This document shows positions 31,089 through 39,697 of a stretch of 64,000 nt of DNA, in pieces; positions within the stretch are counted from its first letter, which is position 1; each line of letters begins with the position of its first letter. The DNA is from Flavobacteriales bacterium. Lineage in GTDB: Bacteria; Bacteroidota; Bacteroidia; Flavobacteriales_F; PHOS-HE28. The notes below the pieces were generated by a model. The model was not told where the DNA came from and did no database searches. It saw only the letters and a list, made by a program, of their open reading frames with translations. The stretch lies in NCBI GenBank assembly GCA_018057455.1, contig JAGPDT010000012.1, positions 1 through 64,000 of the forward strand, in the 5' to 3' direction. Both the position numbers and the translations under genes were made by a program.

Positions 31089-31523
31089 ATGTTTTCCAAG
31101 ACCGGTGAGTATGCCCTTCGGGCCACCATGGTGATCGCCACCGCATCACGCAATGGGGAGCGCCTGACCTTGGAGCGCATTGCTGAACGAACGGGCATGC
31201 CCAAGGCATTCACGGCCAAAGTGTTGCAGGACCTGGTTCGTGGAGGGGTGATGGCGTCCAGTCGAGGGCCCAATGGAGGCTTTGACCTTACACCCCTCCA
31301 TGCGCGAAAGGTGAATCTCAGAAAGGTGTTGGACGCGGTAGGTGAAGCGGACATCACCAACAGTTGTGTCATGGGGCTGGGTGGTTGCAACAAGGACCTG
31401 CCATGCCCCATGCATAAGGACTTCATTGGGATAAAGCAGGCCATTGCCAGCCTCCTCGATAGGACCCAGGTGCATGACCTGGTGGATGACTTGAACAAAG
31501 GTGAGACTTACTTGAAGCGATGA
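31089..31523 (+). CDS. Rrf2-family regulator with Fe-S-type cysteines
   Basis: 144 residues. The winged helix begins [16 protein letters not shown], and the wing reads GPNGGFDLT. Three cysteines ([14 protein letters not shown], spacing C-x6-C-x5-C) resemble the cluster-binding triad of NsrR and IscR, so it may sense NO, oxygen or iron-sulfur status. It overlaps the oxidase subunit I gene by four bases (ATGA). This suggests the regulator is made with the oxidase and probably autoregulates the operon. It is divergent from the mutase gene. Confidence 0.9.
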   Translation: MFSKTGEYALRATMVIATASRNGERLTLERIAERTGMPKAFTAKVLQDLVRGGVMASSRGPNGGFDLTPLHARKVNLRKVLDAVGEADITNSCVMGLGGCNKDLPCPMHKDFIGIKQAIASLLDRTQVHDLVDDLNKGETYLKR

Positions 31524-33322
31524 TGAGAATGATCATAAAAGGACATGAAGGTCCACAACTCTTGCCATGGCGCAGCGGAGCCCTGGGGCTGGGGCTATTG
31601 GTGGTCCATTGCGCCAATGCGCAAGGCCCCAAGACGGACGGTTGGCTTTCCAGTCCCGGTGTGGTAGGCACGATCGTGTTGCTTGCGGTGGTGCTGTTCG
31701 TGGCCGCGTTGATCATCACGGCGCAAGTGGGCCGGCTGCTGAAGGAGGCCAAGACAACACGGGATGCCGATGCATTGCACCAGGAGCGCCCCTCCGAGGA
31801 ACGGGAACGGATGGAAGCAGCCCGGCAATTCAGGCTGCGTGGGGATGAACTGGGCGGAACCGCCCGTGCCTTTGACGGCAAGGCACTTGTGGCCAAGGCC
31901 ACCAGCGAACCGGACAATCCCCTGGTGGACGAGAAGATATACTCGCGCACCCGCCTCCAAGTGGCTCCCGAATTGCAGCAATTGGTGCTCTGGTATCTGG
32001 GGGCCTCGGTATTCTGGCTGGTTTTCGGGACCATGGTGGGCCAATACCTGGGGCTGAAGTTCGTGTGGCCCGACCTGGATGAAGTGGCCTGGTTGTCGTT
32101 CGGGCGCTTGCGTCCGGTACATACGAACACGGTTTTCTGGGGCTGGGCTTCCTTGGCCATGATCGGCCTTGGCTACTTTGTGATCGCGCGCACCTCCGCG
32201 ACCAAGGTCCACAGCTACAAAATGGCCTGGTGGGGCTTCGGCCTGATCAACCTCTCGCTGATCATCGGCAACCTGTGCCTGATGGCGGGCATCAACAACG
32301 GCGGTGGGGAATACCGCGAGTACATCTGGCCCGTGGCCCTGCTCTTCGCGCTGGGGTTGATCATCACCTTCCGCAACTACTACGCCACCGTGAAACGCCG
32401 GAAGATCGCCGAGATCTACGTGAGCAATTGGTACATCATGGCGGCCCTGCTATGGACCATCGTGCTCTCCACCATCGGCTACTTGCCGTGGTACCAGGAA
32501 GGCTTGGGTGAAACGGTGATCCAAGGCTACTACATGCACATGGGCGTGGGCATGTGGTTCATGACATTCACCCTCGGGCTGGTGTACTACTACCTGCCTT
32601 CTTCGCTCAACAAGCCCATCTACTCCTATTCCTTGGGCGTGTTGGCCTTCTGGACCCAGATGCTGTTCTATACCATGATCGGCACGCATCATTTCATATT
32701 CGCACCGTTGCCGTGGTGGTTGCAGACAGTTGCCATCGTCTTCAGCGTGGGCATGTTCATACCGGTGTTTGCCGGCACCACCAATTTCCTGATGACCATG
32801 CGGGGCAGCTGGAGCGCCATCGGCAAGAGCTACGTGCTGCCTTTTTTCCTCGTAGGGGTGGTCTACTACTGCGTGGGGAGCTCCCAGGGCAGCTTCCAAG
32901 CATTCCGGTTCACCAACCACATCTGGCATTTCACCGATTTCAACGTGGCGCACTCCCATATGACCATGTATGGCATCATCACGTTCATCATGTGGGCGTG
33001 CATGTATGCATTGGTGCCCAAGATGACCGGGCGTGAGCCGTCGCAAGTGCTCGTAGGGGCCCACTTTTGGCTCGCATTCATCGGGCTCTTCGCCTACACG
33101 GTTTCATTGATGGCCGGCGGTACGGTGAAAGGCATGGCCTGGATCGAAGGCATGCCCTTCATCGACACGGTGATCGCCACACGTGGGTACTGGGCCTGGC
33201 GCGCCATCGGTGGCTCTTTGATGTTCCTCTCCCACTTGCTCTTCGCCTGGAATTTCTACTCCATGGTGCGCAAACCCCACCTGTTGGAGAGTGTATCCGC
33301 TGTTGAACCCCATTTGGCCTGA
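31520..33322 (+). CDS. ccoN: cbb3-type cytochrome oxidase subunit I (CcoN-like)
   Basis: 600 residues. An N-terminal span (50-70) and charged linker precede the 12-span core. Haem and copper ligands are visible: RPVHTN (H201), YYMHMGVG (H340), GTHHF (H390/H391) and NVAHSH (H478/H480). FYTMIGTHH keeps the tyrosine (Y384) at the place of the cross-linked Tyr of cbb3 oxidases, which argues for oxygen reduction rather than NO reductase. It reduces O2 to water at the inner membrane. Part of the rrf2-ccoN-ccoO operon. Confidence 0.9.
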   Translation: MMRMIIKGHEGPQLLPWRSGALGLGLLVVHCANAQGPKTDGWLSSPGVVGTIVLLAVVLFVAALIITAQVGRLLKEAKTTRDADALHQERPSEERERMEAARQFRLRGDELGGTARAFDGKALVAKATSEPDNPLVDEKIYSRTRLQVAPELQQLVLWYLGASVFWLVFGTMVGQYLGLKFVWPDLDEVAWLSFGRLRPVHTNTVFWGWASLAMIGLGYFVIARTSATKVHSYKMAWWGFGLINLSLIIGNLCLMAGINNGGGEYREYIWPVALLFALGLIITFRNYYATVKRRKIAEIYVSNWYIMAALLWTIVLSTIGYLPWYQEGLGETVIQGYYMHMGVGMWFMTFTLGLVYYYLPSSLNKPIYSYSLGVLAFWTQMLFYTMIGTHHFIFAPLPWWLQTVAIVFSVGMFIPVFAGTTNFLMTMRGSWSAIGKSYVLPFFLVGVVYYCVGSSQGSFQAFRFTNHIWHFTDFNVAHSHMTMYGIITFIMWACMYALVPKMTGREPSQVLVGAHFWLAFIGLFAYTVSLMAGGTVKGMAWIEGMPFIDTVIATRGYWAWRAIGGSLMFLSHLLFAWNFYSMVRKPHLLESVSAVEPHLA

Positions 33323-33327
33323 CCACC

Positions 33328-34347
33328 ATGCTCAATTTGCACAAGGACCACGCGAACCTGGTCAATATTTCTTTGGTCGTGTTCGCCTTGCTGAGCACCG
33401 GCATCGCCGTTGCACCGGCGTTGGACCTGCAGGACAACAACGCCCCGCTGCCTTCCATGCGTGCTATGACCGCCCAGGAACGGCGCGGCCTGGAGGTGTA
33501 CGTGGCCGAAGGATGCATGGGGTGCCATACCCAGCAGGTGCGCAACATTGAGATGGACAAGACCTGGGGCTCGCGGCCGAGCATTCCCAGCGACTACTAC
33601 TATAGCAAGAAGCGCATGAACATTTGGCAGCAATCCCCTTCGCTGCTGGGCAGTGAACGCACCGGACCGGACCTCACCAACGTGGGCATGCGGCAGGCCA
33701 GTGAGGCGTGGCAAATGCTGCACCTGTTCGATCCGCGCATGGTGGTGAAGGGTTCGGTGATGCCGCGTTATGGTTGGTTGTTCCGGGTGGTGGATTCGGC
33801 GCAAGTGAAGATGGATGACGTGGTGCTGCCGGTTCCGGAGGACAAACTGGATGGGCGCGGGCGGAAAGTGGTGGCCACGCAGAAGGCCAAAGACCTGGTG
33901 GCCTACCTGTTGTCGCTCAAGCAGGCTCCCCTGCCCACGGGCGTTGTGCCGGAAGGCTTCCTGCCGTCGCCGGGAGCCGATGGAAAACCGGTTGCCGCCA
34001 CGGCCGAAGCAGGCCTGCCCGATGGGGGGGCGATTTTCTCACAGGTCTGCTCCGCCTGCCACCAGGCCGATGCCAAGGGTCTGCCGGGCGCATTTCCGGC
34101 CCTGGCCGGAAGCCCCATTGTCAATGATGGGAATGCCACCAAAATGATCGATATTGTCCTGGGTGGCTATGATGCCCGGCCCGAGTTCGGCCCCATGCCC
34201 CCGCAAGCGGCCAACCTCACCGATGAACAGATCGCAGCGGTGATCAACCATGTGCGTTCCAGCTTCGGCAATGATGCGCCGCCTACCACGGCCGAGGCCG
34301 TGAAGTCCGAACGGGCCGTGATAGCCCCTGAAACCGCCGGGAAATGA
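33328..34347 (+). CDS. CcoO-like cytochrome c fused to a second cytochrome c domain
   Basis: 339 residues. One N-terminal span anchors it (ISLVVFALLSTGIAVAPAL). The CcoO domain has GCMGCHTQQVRN, then ERTGPDLTNVG and the Met ligand region VMPRYGWLF. After a Pro-rich linker, a second class I cytochrome c has CSACHQADAKGLPG and GPMPPQAANLTDEQIA. The fusion would combine the electron-transfer roles of CcoO and CcoP, feeding electrons to subunit I. No separate CcoP is present. It overlaps the next gene by ATGA. Confidence 0.88.
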   Translation: MLNLHKDHANLVNISLVVFALLSTGIAVAPALDLQDNNAPLPSMRAMTAQERRGLEVYVAEGCMGCHTQQVRNIEMDKTWGSRPSIPSDYYYSKKRMNIWQQSPSLLGSERTGPDLTNVGMRQASEAWQMLHLFDPRMVVKGSVMPRYGWLFRVVDSAQVKMDDVVLPVPEDKLDGRGRKVVATQKAKDLVAYLLSLKQAPLPTGVVPEGFLPSPGADGKPVAATAEAGLPDGGAIFSQVCSACHQADAKGLPGAFPALAGSPIVNDGNATKMIDIVLGGYDARPEFGPMPPQAANLTDEQIAAVINHVRSSFGNDAPPTTAEAVKSERAVIAPETAGK

Positions 34348-34625
34348 GGAAAAGAACATTTGCCATCCTGGTGCCCCTGTTGGCCCACGTTCCGGTTTGG
34401 GCTTGCGAGGTCTGCGAGAAACAACAACCCAAGGTGCTGCGGGGGATCACGCACGGCACAGGGCCCCAGAGCGCATGGGACATGCCCATTATCGTCATCT
34501 CGGCGGTCATCGTGCTGTTCACCTTGGTATTTGCCGTGAAATTCCTGGTGTGGCCGAAAGAAAAGGCCCATGACCACATCAAGCGGATCATCCTTCAAAC
34601 GCCCCTCCACGACCATGGCCGTTGA
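34344..34625 (+). CDS. Small membrane protein of the oxidase operon
   Basis: 93 residues. An N-terminal hydrophobic segment is followed by WACEVCEKQQPKVLRG, with a CxxC pair just outside it, and then one strong span (IIVISAVIVLFTLVFAVKFLV). The tail is basic. It is coupled by overlap to both neighbours. The CxxC could bind a metal or act in redox or assembly of the oxidase. It is not a recognised CcoQ, CcoS or CcoH. Confidence 0.7.
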   Translation: MRKRTFAILVPLLAHVPVWACEVCEKQQPKVLRGITHGTGPQSAWDMPIIVISAVIVLFTLVFAVKFLVWPKEKAHDHIKRIILQTPLHDHGR

Positions 34626-35025
34626 ACGCACCGTTAAACTATTCCTCGACGGGGAAACCGCACCCTTCGCGGAGTTTGCCCCGCCCGTGAAGTTACTCTT
34701 CGACACCACCAAGCTGCCCGACGGCCCGCACACCCTGCGCATTGTGGCCCGCAGCACCAGCGGGGTGGAAGGCGTCCGCACCATCCCCTTCGAGGTGCGC
34801 AACGGACCCGCGATCACCGTATTGGGCCTCAAGCCCGGTGAAGTGGTGGACAGCCGGATCCCGATCACGGTGAATGCCTACGGCAGCGAACGCAATGACC
34901 TGTTCATGATCACGGGCTCCGAAACGCCCAAGGCCATACCTTCCTGGGTCTGGGCCATGCTGATCGCTTTCGTGGGGTTTGCCGCCTTCTACTTCACGCT
35001 GTATTGGGCCCCCACCGGGCTTTGA
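34615..35025 (+). CDS. Ig-like membrane-anchored protein of the oxidase operon
   Basis: About 136 residues. I start at 34615 (MAVERTVKLFLDG), overlapping the previous stop. Residues 1-105 are a beta-sandwich (PVKLLFDTTKLPDGPHTLRI, PITVNAYGSERNDLF). A single C-terminal span (VWAMLIAFVGFAAFYFTLYW) follows. The Ig-like part resembles cadherin/Big-type modules that pack against oxidase subunits, but no assignment is certain. It is the last gene of the operon. Confidence 0.7.
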   Translation: MAVERTVKLFLDGETAPFAEFAPPVKLLFDTTKLPDGPHTLRIVARSTSGVEGVRTIPFEVRNGPAITVLGLKPGEVVDSRIPITVNAYGSERNDLFMITGSETPKAIPSWVWAMLIAFVGFAAFYFTLYWAPTGL

Positions 35026-35030
35026 GCGCT

Positions 35031-35064
35031 TGCAGGCGGAATGCTGCACCGGGACGTAGCTTTG
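35031..35064 (+). promoter_or_regulatory. Candidate promoter of slyD
   Basis: TAGCTTTG at 35057-35064 is an exact TAnnTTTG -7 box. A TTG at 35031-35033 lies 23 bases upstream as a possible -33 element. The slyD start is 31 bases downstream. Confidence 0.5.
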
Positions 35065-35095
35065 CCGCCCAAAGCACGCCAAACCAGTTCCGTCC

Positions 35096-35566
35096 ATGAA
35101 GATCGCCAACCACTCCGTGGTGTCATTCCACTACAAGCTCACCAACGAGAATGGTGAGCTGCTCGATAGTTCCGAAGGCCAGGATGCGTTCACCTACCTG
35201 CAAGGCAGCCAGATGATCGTGCCGGGCCTGGAGGCCCAGATGGAAGGCAAGGAGAAGGGGGCCAAATTCAAGGCTGTGGTGCCTCCGGAGCTCGGTTATG
35301 GCGACTTGAACAATGAACTTCTTCAACGCGTGCCGTTGGACCGGTTTGGCGGCCAGAAGGTGGAAGTGGGCATGCAGTTCCAGGCTGGCGACCACGGCGT
35401 GGTAACGGTGGAGGAGGTGACCGGCCAGGATGTGCTGGTCAATGCCAACCACCCGCTGGCCGGTGTGGCCCTGCACTTTGAAGTGGAGGTCATGGATGTG
35501 CGCCAAGCCACGCCCGAGGAAGTTTCCCACGGCCACGTGCACGGTGAAGGCGGCCATCACCACTGA
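35096..35566 (+). CDS. slyD: SlyD-type FKBP peptidyl-prolyl cis-trans isomerase
   Basis: 156 residues. The FKBP fold is split by an IF chaperone insert: the start VVSFHYKLTNENGELLDSS, then GSQMIVPGLEAQMEGKEKG and VPPELGYGDLN. The insert contains VTVEEVTGQDVLVNANHPLAG and returns to LHFEVEVMDV. The C-terminus is His-rich (HGHVHGEGGHHH), which in SlyD binds Ni2+ and other metals. It acts as folding catalyst and possibly as metallochaperone. A terminator follows. Confidence 0.95.
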   Translation: MKIANHSVVSFHYKLTNENGELLDSSEGQDAFTYLQGSQMIVPGLEAQMEGKEKGAKFKAVVPPELGYGDLNNELLQRVPLDRFGGQKVEVGMQFQAGDHGVVTVEEVTGQDVLVNANHPLAGVALHFEVEVMDVRQATPEEVSHGHVHGEGGHHH

Positions 35567-35582
35567 TCCTAACGCACCAAGG

Positions 35583-35618
35583 ACAAGGCCGGGCCGCGCC
35601 ATGCTGGCCCGGCCTTGT
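35583..35618 (+). terminator. Hairpin terminator of slyD
   Basis: ACAAGGCCGGGCC (35583-35595) pairs perfectly with GGCCCGGCCTTGT (35606-35618). No T-run follows, but the 13-bp GC-rich stem directly follows the stop and may serve the convergent gene as well. Confidence 0.7.
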
Positions 35619-35659
35619 GCTCCCGGCCATTCACCGGAAAACCGGTGGCGGGTGCCTGC

Positions 35660-35968
35660 TTACGGTTGCTTGGGCACCACCACGAAGATGTCCTCGTTGT
35701 CGCGCTTCATCAGGTATTTCTCCCGGGCGAATTTCTCCAGCAGGGCCTGGTCGCTGCTGATCTCGTGGAGTTGTTCACGCGTTTCGGCGATCTGCTCGGA
35801 ATAGCGGTCGCGTTGTTCCTTCAGCTCGCCCAGCTGGTGGCGCAGCTTGAGCATGGTGTACAGGTCATAATCCGCGAACAGGCATATCCACAACACCATG
35901 GCAAGCAGCCCGGCACCGTACCGGTTGCGCAGCGCATGGGGAACGTATCGGAGCAGTTTCGCTTTCAC
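35660..35968 (-). CDS. FtsB/DivIC-type septum formation initiator
   Basis: About 102 residues. One short cytoplasmic N-terminus, one membrane span (GAGLLAMVLWICLFADYDL) and a coiled coil (LKLRHQLGELKEQRDRYSEQ) lead to the conserved end LLEKFAREKYLMKRDNEDIFVVV. FtsB/DivIC proteins are bitopic divisome components. The likely start is the GTG at 35968 (MKAKLLRYVPHALRN); a GTG at 35983 is an alternative. Confidence 0.88.
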   Translation of the reverse strand: MKAKLLRYVPHALRNRYGAGLLAMVLWICLFADYDLYTMLKLRHQLGELKEQRDRYSEQIAETREQLHEISSDQALLEKFAREKYLMKRDNEDIFVVVPKQP

Positions 35969-36066
35969 GGGGTGAAGATGCACCGGGAACGATGGACAAC
36001 GGCCGTGGGGTGGTATCGGTGATGAACGATCGATCGTGGAAAGGCCGGGGTGGAGGGGCTTGTGAA

Positions 36067-36100
36067 CATGGAAGCAGGCCTGCAAGGGCCTGCTTCCATG
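36067..36100 (-). terminator. Strong hairpin terminator of pruA
   Basis: A 14-bp stem (CATGGAAGCAGGCC at 36067-36080 with 36087-36100, one G-C end pair uncertain) with a six-base loop lies 16 bases beyond the pruA stop. Confidence 0.8.
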
Positions 36101-36116
36101 GGATGTACGATCGGCC

Positions 36117-37745
36117 TTAGCCGAGGAACGGATAGCGGTGGTCCACCGGCGGCACGAAGGTCTCCTTGATGGTACGCGCGCTGACCCAACGCACCAGGTT
36201 GAGGTAGCTGCCTGCCTTGTCGTTGGTGCCGCTGCCACGGGCGCCACCGAAAGGTTGCTGCCCCACCACGGCGCCGGTGGGCTTGTCGTTGATGTAGAAG
36301 TTGCCGGCGGAATGGCGCAGCGCCTCGGTGGCCTGCACGATGGCCGCACGGTCCTGGGCGAAGATGGCCCCGGTAAGCGCGTATTCCCCGGTGGCGTCCA
36401 CCAGTTTCAGGGTGTCCATCCAGCGGTTGGCGCTGTACACGTACACGGTGAGCACGGGGCCGAAGATCTCCTCGCACATGGTGGTGCTGGCGGGGTCCTT
36501 GGTCTCCAGCACCGTGGGTTCGATGAACCAGCCCTTGCTCTTGTCTCCCTTGCCACCGGCCAATACCTTGATGTTGTTCTTGTCCTTTCTGGCCTGGTCG
36601 ATGTAGCCGGTGATCTTGTTGAAGCTCTTCTCATCGATCACGGCATTGATGAAGTTGCCGAAGTCGCGTGGAGAGCCCATCTTCATCGCCGCGAGGTCTT
36701 CCAGGAGGGCTTTCTTCACCTGCGGCCACAGGTTGTCCGGGACATAGGCCCGGCTGGCCGCGCTGCATTTCTGACCTTGGAATTCAAAGGCCCCGCGTGA
36801 AAGGGCTGTGGCAACGGCCAGCGGATCGGCGCTGGGGTGGGCCACCACGAAGTCCTTGCCGCCGGTCTCGCCCACAATGCGGGGATAGCTGCGGTAGCCT
36901 CCGATGTTGCGGCCGATCTCCGTCCAAATGTTGCGGAACACGCCCGTGCTGCCGGTGAAGTGGATGCCGGCGAAATCCTTGTGACGGAAGATGGTGTCGC
37001 CCACAACCTGGCCGTCCACGTGGATCAGGTTGATCACCCCATCGGGCAGGCCGGCCATGCGGAAGATGTCCATGATCACCTGGGCCGAGTAGATCTGCGT
37101 GTTGGCACACTTCCATACCACGGTGTTGCCCATCAGGGCCGGGGCGCTGGGCAGGTTGCCGGCGATGCTGGTGAAGTTGAACGGGGTGAGGGCGAAGACA
37201 AAGCCTTCCAGGGCACGGTACTCCAACCGGTTCCAAATGCCGGCGGCGCTTCGCGGCTGGTCGCGGTAGATCTGCGTCATGTACGCCACGTTGAACCGCA
37301 GGAAGTCGGCGAATTCGCAAGCGGCATCGATCTCCGCTTGGAAGGCGTTCTTGCTCTGGGCCATCATGCTGGCGGCATTGATGGCGTCGCGGTAGGGTCC
37401 GCTCACCAGGTCGGCGGCCTTCAGGTAAATGGCCGCACGTTCTTCCCAGGGCATGCGTTCCCAATCGCGCTTGGCCTTCAGTGCGGCGTTGATCGCGGCC
37501 TTCACGTGCTTTCCATCGCCATGGTGGCTCAGGCCCAGCAGGTGCTTGTGGTCATGCGGCATGGTCATCCGCCGGCGGTCCTTGCTTTCCACGGCTTCAC
37601 CACCGATCCACATCGGTGCGTCGATGGTGGTCTTCAGGCGTCGGTCGTATTCAGCCTGCAGGCTTTTGCGCTCGGGCGTGCCCGGGGCATAGCTCTTGAC
37701 CGGTTCATTGAACGGGGAGGGCGGATCGAAGATGGCGTTGCTCAT
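36117..37745 (-). CDS. pruA: 1-pyrroline-5-carboxylate dehydrogenase
   Basis: 542 residues of the aldehyde dehydrogenase superfamily. It oxidises glutamate semialdehyde to glutamate with NAD+, the second step of proline breakdown. It has the monofunctional P5CDH features: the long N-terminal arm, FNFTSIAGNLPSAPALMGNT, the NAD motif FTGSTGVF, the catalytic Glu in VGETGGKD (E293) and the catalytic Cys in EFQGQKCSAA (C327). The C-terminal GARGSGTNDKAGSYLNLVRW is typical. No proline dehydrogenase is in the window. It ends in a strong terminator. Confidence 0.95.
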   Translation of the reverse strand: MSNAIFDPPSPFNEPVKSYAPGTPERKSLQAEYDRRLKTTIDAPMWIGGEAVESKDRRRMTMPHDHKHLLGLSHHGDGKHVKAAINAALKAKRDWERMPWEERAAIYLKAADLVSGPYRDAINAASMMAQSKNAFQAEIDAACEFADFLRFNVAYMTQIYRDQPRSAAGIWNRLEYRALEGFVFALTPFNFTSIAGNLPSAPALMGNTVVWKCANTQIYSAQVIMDIFRMAGLPDGVINLIHVDGQVVGDTIFRHKDFAGIHFTGSTGVFRNIWTEIGRNIGGYRSYPRIVGETGGKDFVVAHPSADPLAVATALSRGAFEFQGQKCSAASRAYVPDNLWPQVKKALLEDLAAMKMGSPRDFGNFINAVIDEKSFNKITGYIDQARKDKNNIKVLAGGKGDKSKGWFIEPTVLETKDPASTTMCEEIFGPVLTVYVYSANRWMDTLKLVDATGEYALTGAIFAQDRAAIVQATEALRHSAGNFYINDKPTGAVVGQQPFGGARGSGTNDKAGSYLNLVRWVSARTIKETFVPPVDHRYPFLG

Positions 37746-37803
37746 GGATGAATGAATAGGTTGTCCGTTTTGGCGGCGCTAAGATACCGCCGTTGCGGAC
37801 CGG

Positions 37804-38190
37804 TCAATTGGCCACGTAGGGCAGGTGCAGGGTGAACGCCGGTATGGCCACCCGGAACGCCTGGTTGTTCGCCAAGTCGAGCATTTGGTAGCTGCCTTCC
37901 ATGCGCCCCATGGTGCTGTGCAACTCGCAATAGCTGGTGTAGGTGTACTTTTCTCCGGGGGCCAGTACCGGTTGCACGCCCACCACGCCGGCTCCGTCCA
38001 CTTCGGTACGGGGCGCCATGCTGTCGGTGATCACCCAATGGCGGGCAAGTAGTTGCACCGTTTGCCGGCCGTGGTTCGTGATGGTGATCCTGTAACTGAA
38101 GAGATACCGGCCTTCCTCCAGTGCGCCTTGCCCCGGCTCGAAGCGCGCATGGACGCTTACGTGTATATCGTTGGTGACGGCGGTGGGCAT
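37804..38190 (-). CDS. apaG: ApaG-family protein
   Basis: 128 residues, the family length. It is a single fibronectin-like sandwich with the ApaG hallmarks: VSVHARFEPGQ, YLFSYRITITNHG, LLARHWVITDS, the glycine-rich VDGAGVVGVQPVLAPGE and YTSYCELHSTMGRMEGSYQM. ApaG proteins were linked to Co2+/Mg2+ resistance; the biochemical role is unclear. The start at 38190 (MPTAVTNDI) is preferred. Confidence 0.94.
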   Translation of the reverse strand: MPTAVTNDIHVSVHARFEPGQGALEEGRYLFSYRITITNHGRQTVQLLARHWVITDSMAPRTEVDGAGVVGVQPVLAPGEKYTYTSYCELHSTMGRMEGSYQMLDLANNQAFRVAIPAFTLHLPYVAN

Positions 38191-38248
38191 GGCGTGCCAC
38201 AAGTGTAACCATTGTCCGAAGCATTGGTGCGAGGCCTTTCAGGAGCGG

Positions 38249-39550
38249 TCATCCCTTGCGGCTGTTCAGGAAGCGCAGGCCCAGCAACCGGTCGCAGCGT
38301 AGCTGATAGTCCTTCACATACACCAGCACAACGTATTCGTTTTCCGTTTGGTAATGCGATCCTTCCAGCAGGGTGAGGTCCGGTACCGTGCCACCGTTGG
38401 GCAGAAAGGCGTACACATGGTCGAAGTAGCCTTGCTTAATGGGGATCCTTGCGGTGTATGCCTTCCGGGCTTCGTTCCATGCACAGCGGAATTCCTTCTT
38501 GCACTGGAAGTCGCTGATGGCACCGTACACATACACCTCGCCGCCCACCTGCTCCTGGGAGCGCGGCAGGGTGAAATCCACGTACACGTAGTCGGCGCTC
38601 AAGGGATCGTCCGGCACAAGGTCGTTCTTCACCAGGTATTTGCCGTTGATGTCGGGCAGGTCCAGGTATACTTTGAATTCGCGCTTCTCGTCCGGCAGCA
38701 GCACGGCTTCGGTCAGTCCTTCCGGGGAAGTGAGGTAGTGGCTCACCCGCAGGGTGGTGTACCGCAGGTTCTTCAGGTCCACGCCCCGCCATTCATTGCC
38801 CCCGTGGAACAATCCTTCTTTGGGGTGGTCATAGACCAGTTCGGCATCGCGGATGAACTTGGGGCGGAGACCGGTGCGCGCGTCGTCCCATCGGTTGTTC
38901 TGCAGGACCACCACTTGGAGGTCGCTGAATGGATCGGGCACAGGGATGCCCGGATAGCGCAACGTAAGGTCCAATTGCTGGTCCATGTCCCGCCGTTCCA
39001 CGTTGCGCGTGGGCACCATGGCTGCACTGACCTGTACCCGGTCCTCAAAGACCAGAAAGCGGCGGGTGAGGACCAGGTCGTCCTGGTCGGTGCCCCGGAA
39101 CACCTTCAGCAGGTAGTTGCCGGCCACGGAGGGCCGCATCATCTCGTTGGGGAACTCCAGTTCGTAGGCCAGGAACGGCTGGGTCGTGTTGAAGCTCTGG
39201 CGGGGGGAGGGCACAAAATCCGTGGGCACCCCGTGGATGTATTGGCTGGGCGAAAGATCGCTGGGCTGCCAAAGGGCAGTGCAATGCACCACGGTGAAGC
39301 TGAGGTTCTCCGCATCTACGTTGAAGTCGTCGAAGCGCAGCACCAAGGACTCCTCGCCGCCCAACCTGAGGATGGCCGGCGAAAGCTCAAAGCCCCGCTT
39401 GAAGAACTGCACGGTATGGACAGTCGGGCTGTACACGTGGTCCTCGTAGCGCAGCTCCTGCGCGGAGTAGTAGTCATGGGTATTGCTGGCCACTGGTTGT
39501 ACGGCACTGCACGAGGCGAGCAATGCAAGGATCAATGTTCCTGTCTTCAT
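38249..39550 (-). CDS. DUF5103 protein, type IX secretion system plug-like
   Basis: About 433 residues. The start at 39550 gives MKTGTLILALLASC, a lipobox LASC. Several beta-sandwich domains follow, with LRFDDFNVDAENLSFTVVHC, QQLDLTLRYPGIPVPDP and a late VYVYGAISDFQCKKEFRCAW. The last stretch YFDHVYAFLPNGGTVPD and YVVLVYVKDYQLRCDRLLG are typical of the Bacteroidota DUF5103 family, whose member in Flavobacterium plugs the periplasmic side of the T9SS translocon SprA. A T9SS role is therefore likely. The antisense strand has a long open frame, a shadow. Confidence 0.85.
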   Translation of the reverse strand: MKTGTLILALLASCSAVQPVASNTHDYYSAQELRYEDHVYSPTVHTVQFFKRGFELSPAILRLGGEESLVLRFDDFNVDAENLSFTVVHCTALWQPSDLSPSQYIHGVPTDFVPSPRQSFNTTQPFLAYELEFPNEMMRPSVAGNYLLKVFRGTDQDDLVLTRRFLVFEDRVQVSAAMVPTRNVERRDMDQQLDLTLRYPGIPVPDPFSDLQVVVLQNNRWDDARTGLRPKFIRDAELVYDHPKEGLFHGGNEWRGVDLKNLRYTTLRVSHYLTSPEGLTEAVLLPDEKREFKVYLDLPDINGKYLVKNDLVPDDPLSADYVYVDFTLPRSQEQVGGEVYVYGAISDFQCKKEFRCAWNEARKAYTARIPIKQGYFDHVYAFLPNGGTVPDLTLLEGSHYQTENEYVVLVYVKDYQLRCDRLLGLRFLNSRKG

Positions 39551-39697
39551 CGGGTCAATCGCCGGGGTCATTCCCCCGCAAAGGAAACCATCGCCACGCC
39601 GACCGCGGAACGATTCGGTGCGTCACAGTCCATCCCGTGTCATTCCGGCCGTAACTTCGATCAGCGTTCGCACCACACCAAACCGATCAACACGCCG

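Noticed and set aside
31520-33322. Reading subunit I as a nitric oxide reductase
   Set aside because: FYTMIGTHH keeps the tyrosine at the position of the cbb3 cross-linked Tyr, and the partner is CcoO-like. The Rrf2 neighbour alone is not enough to call NO reductase.
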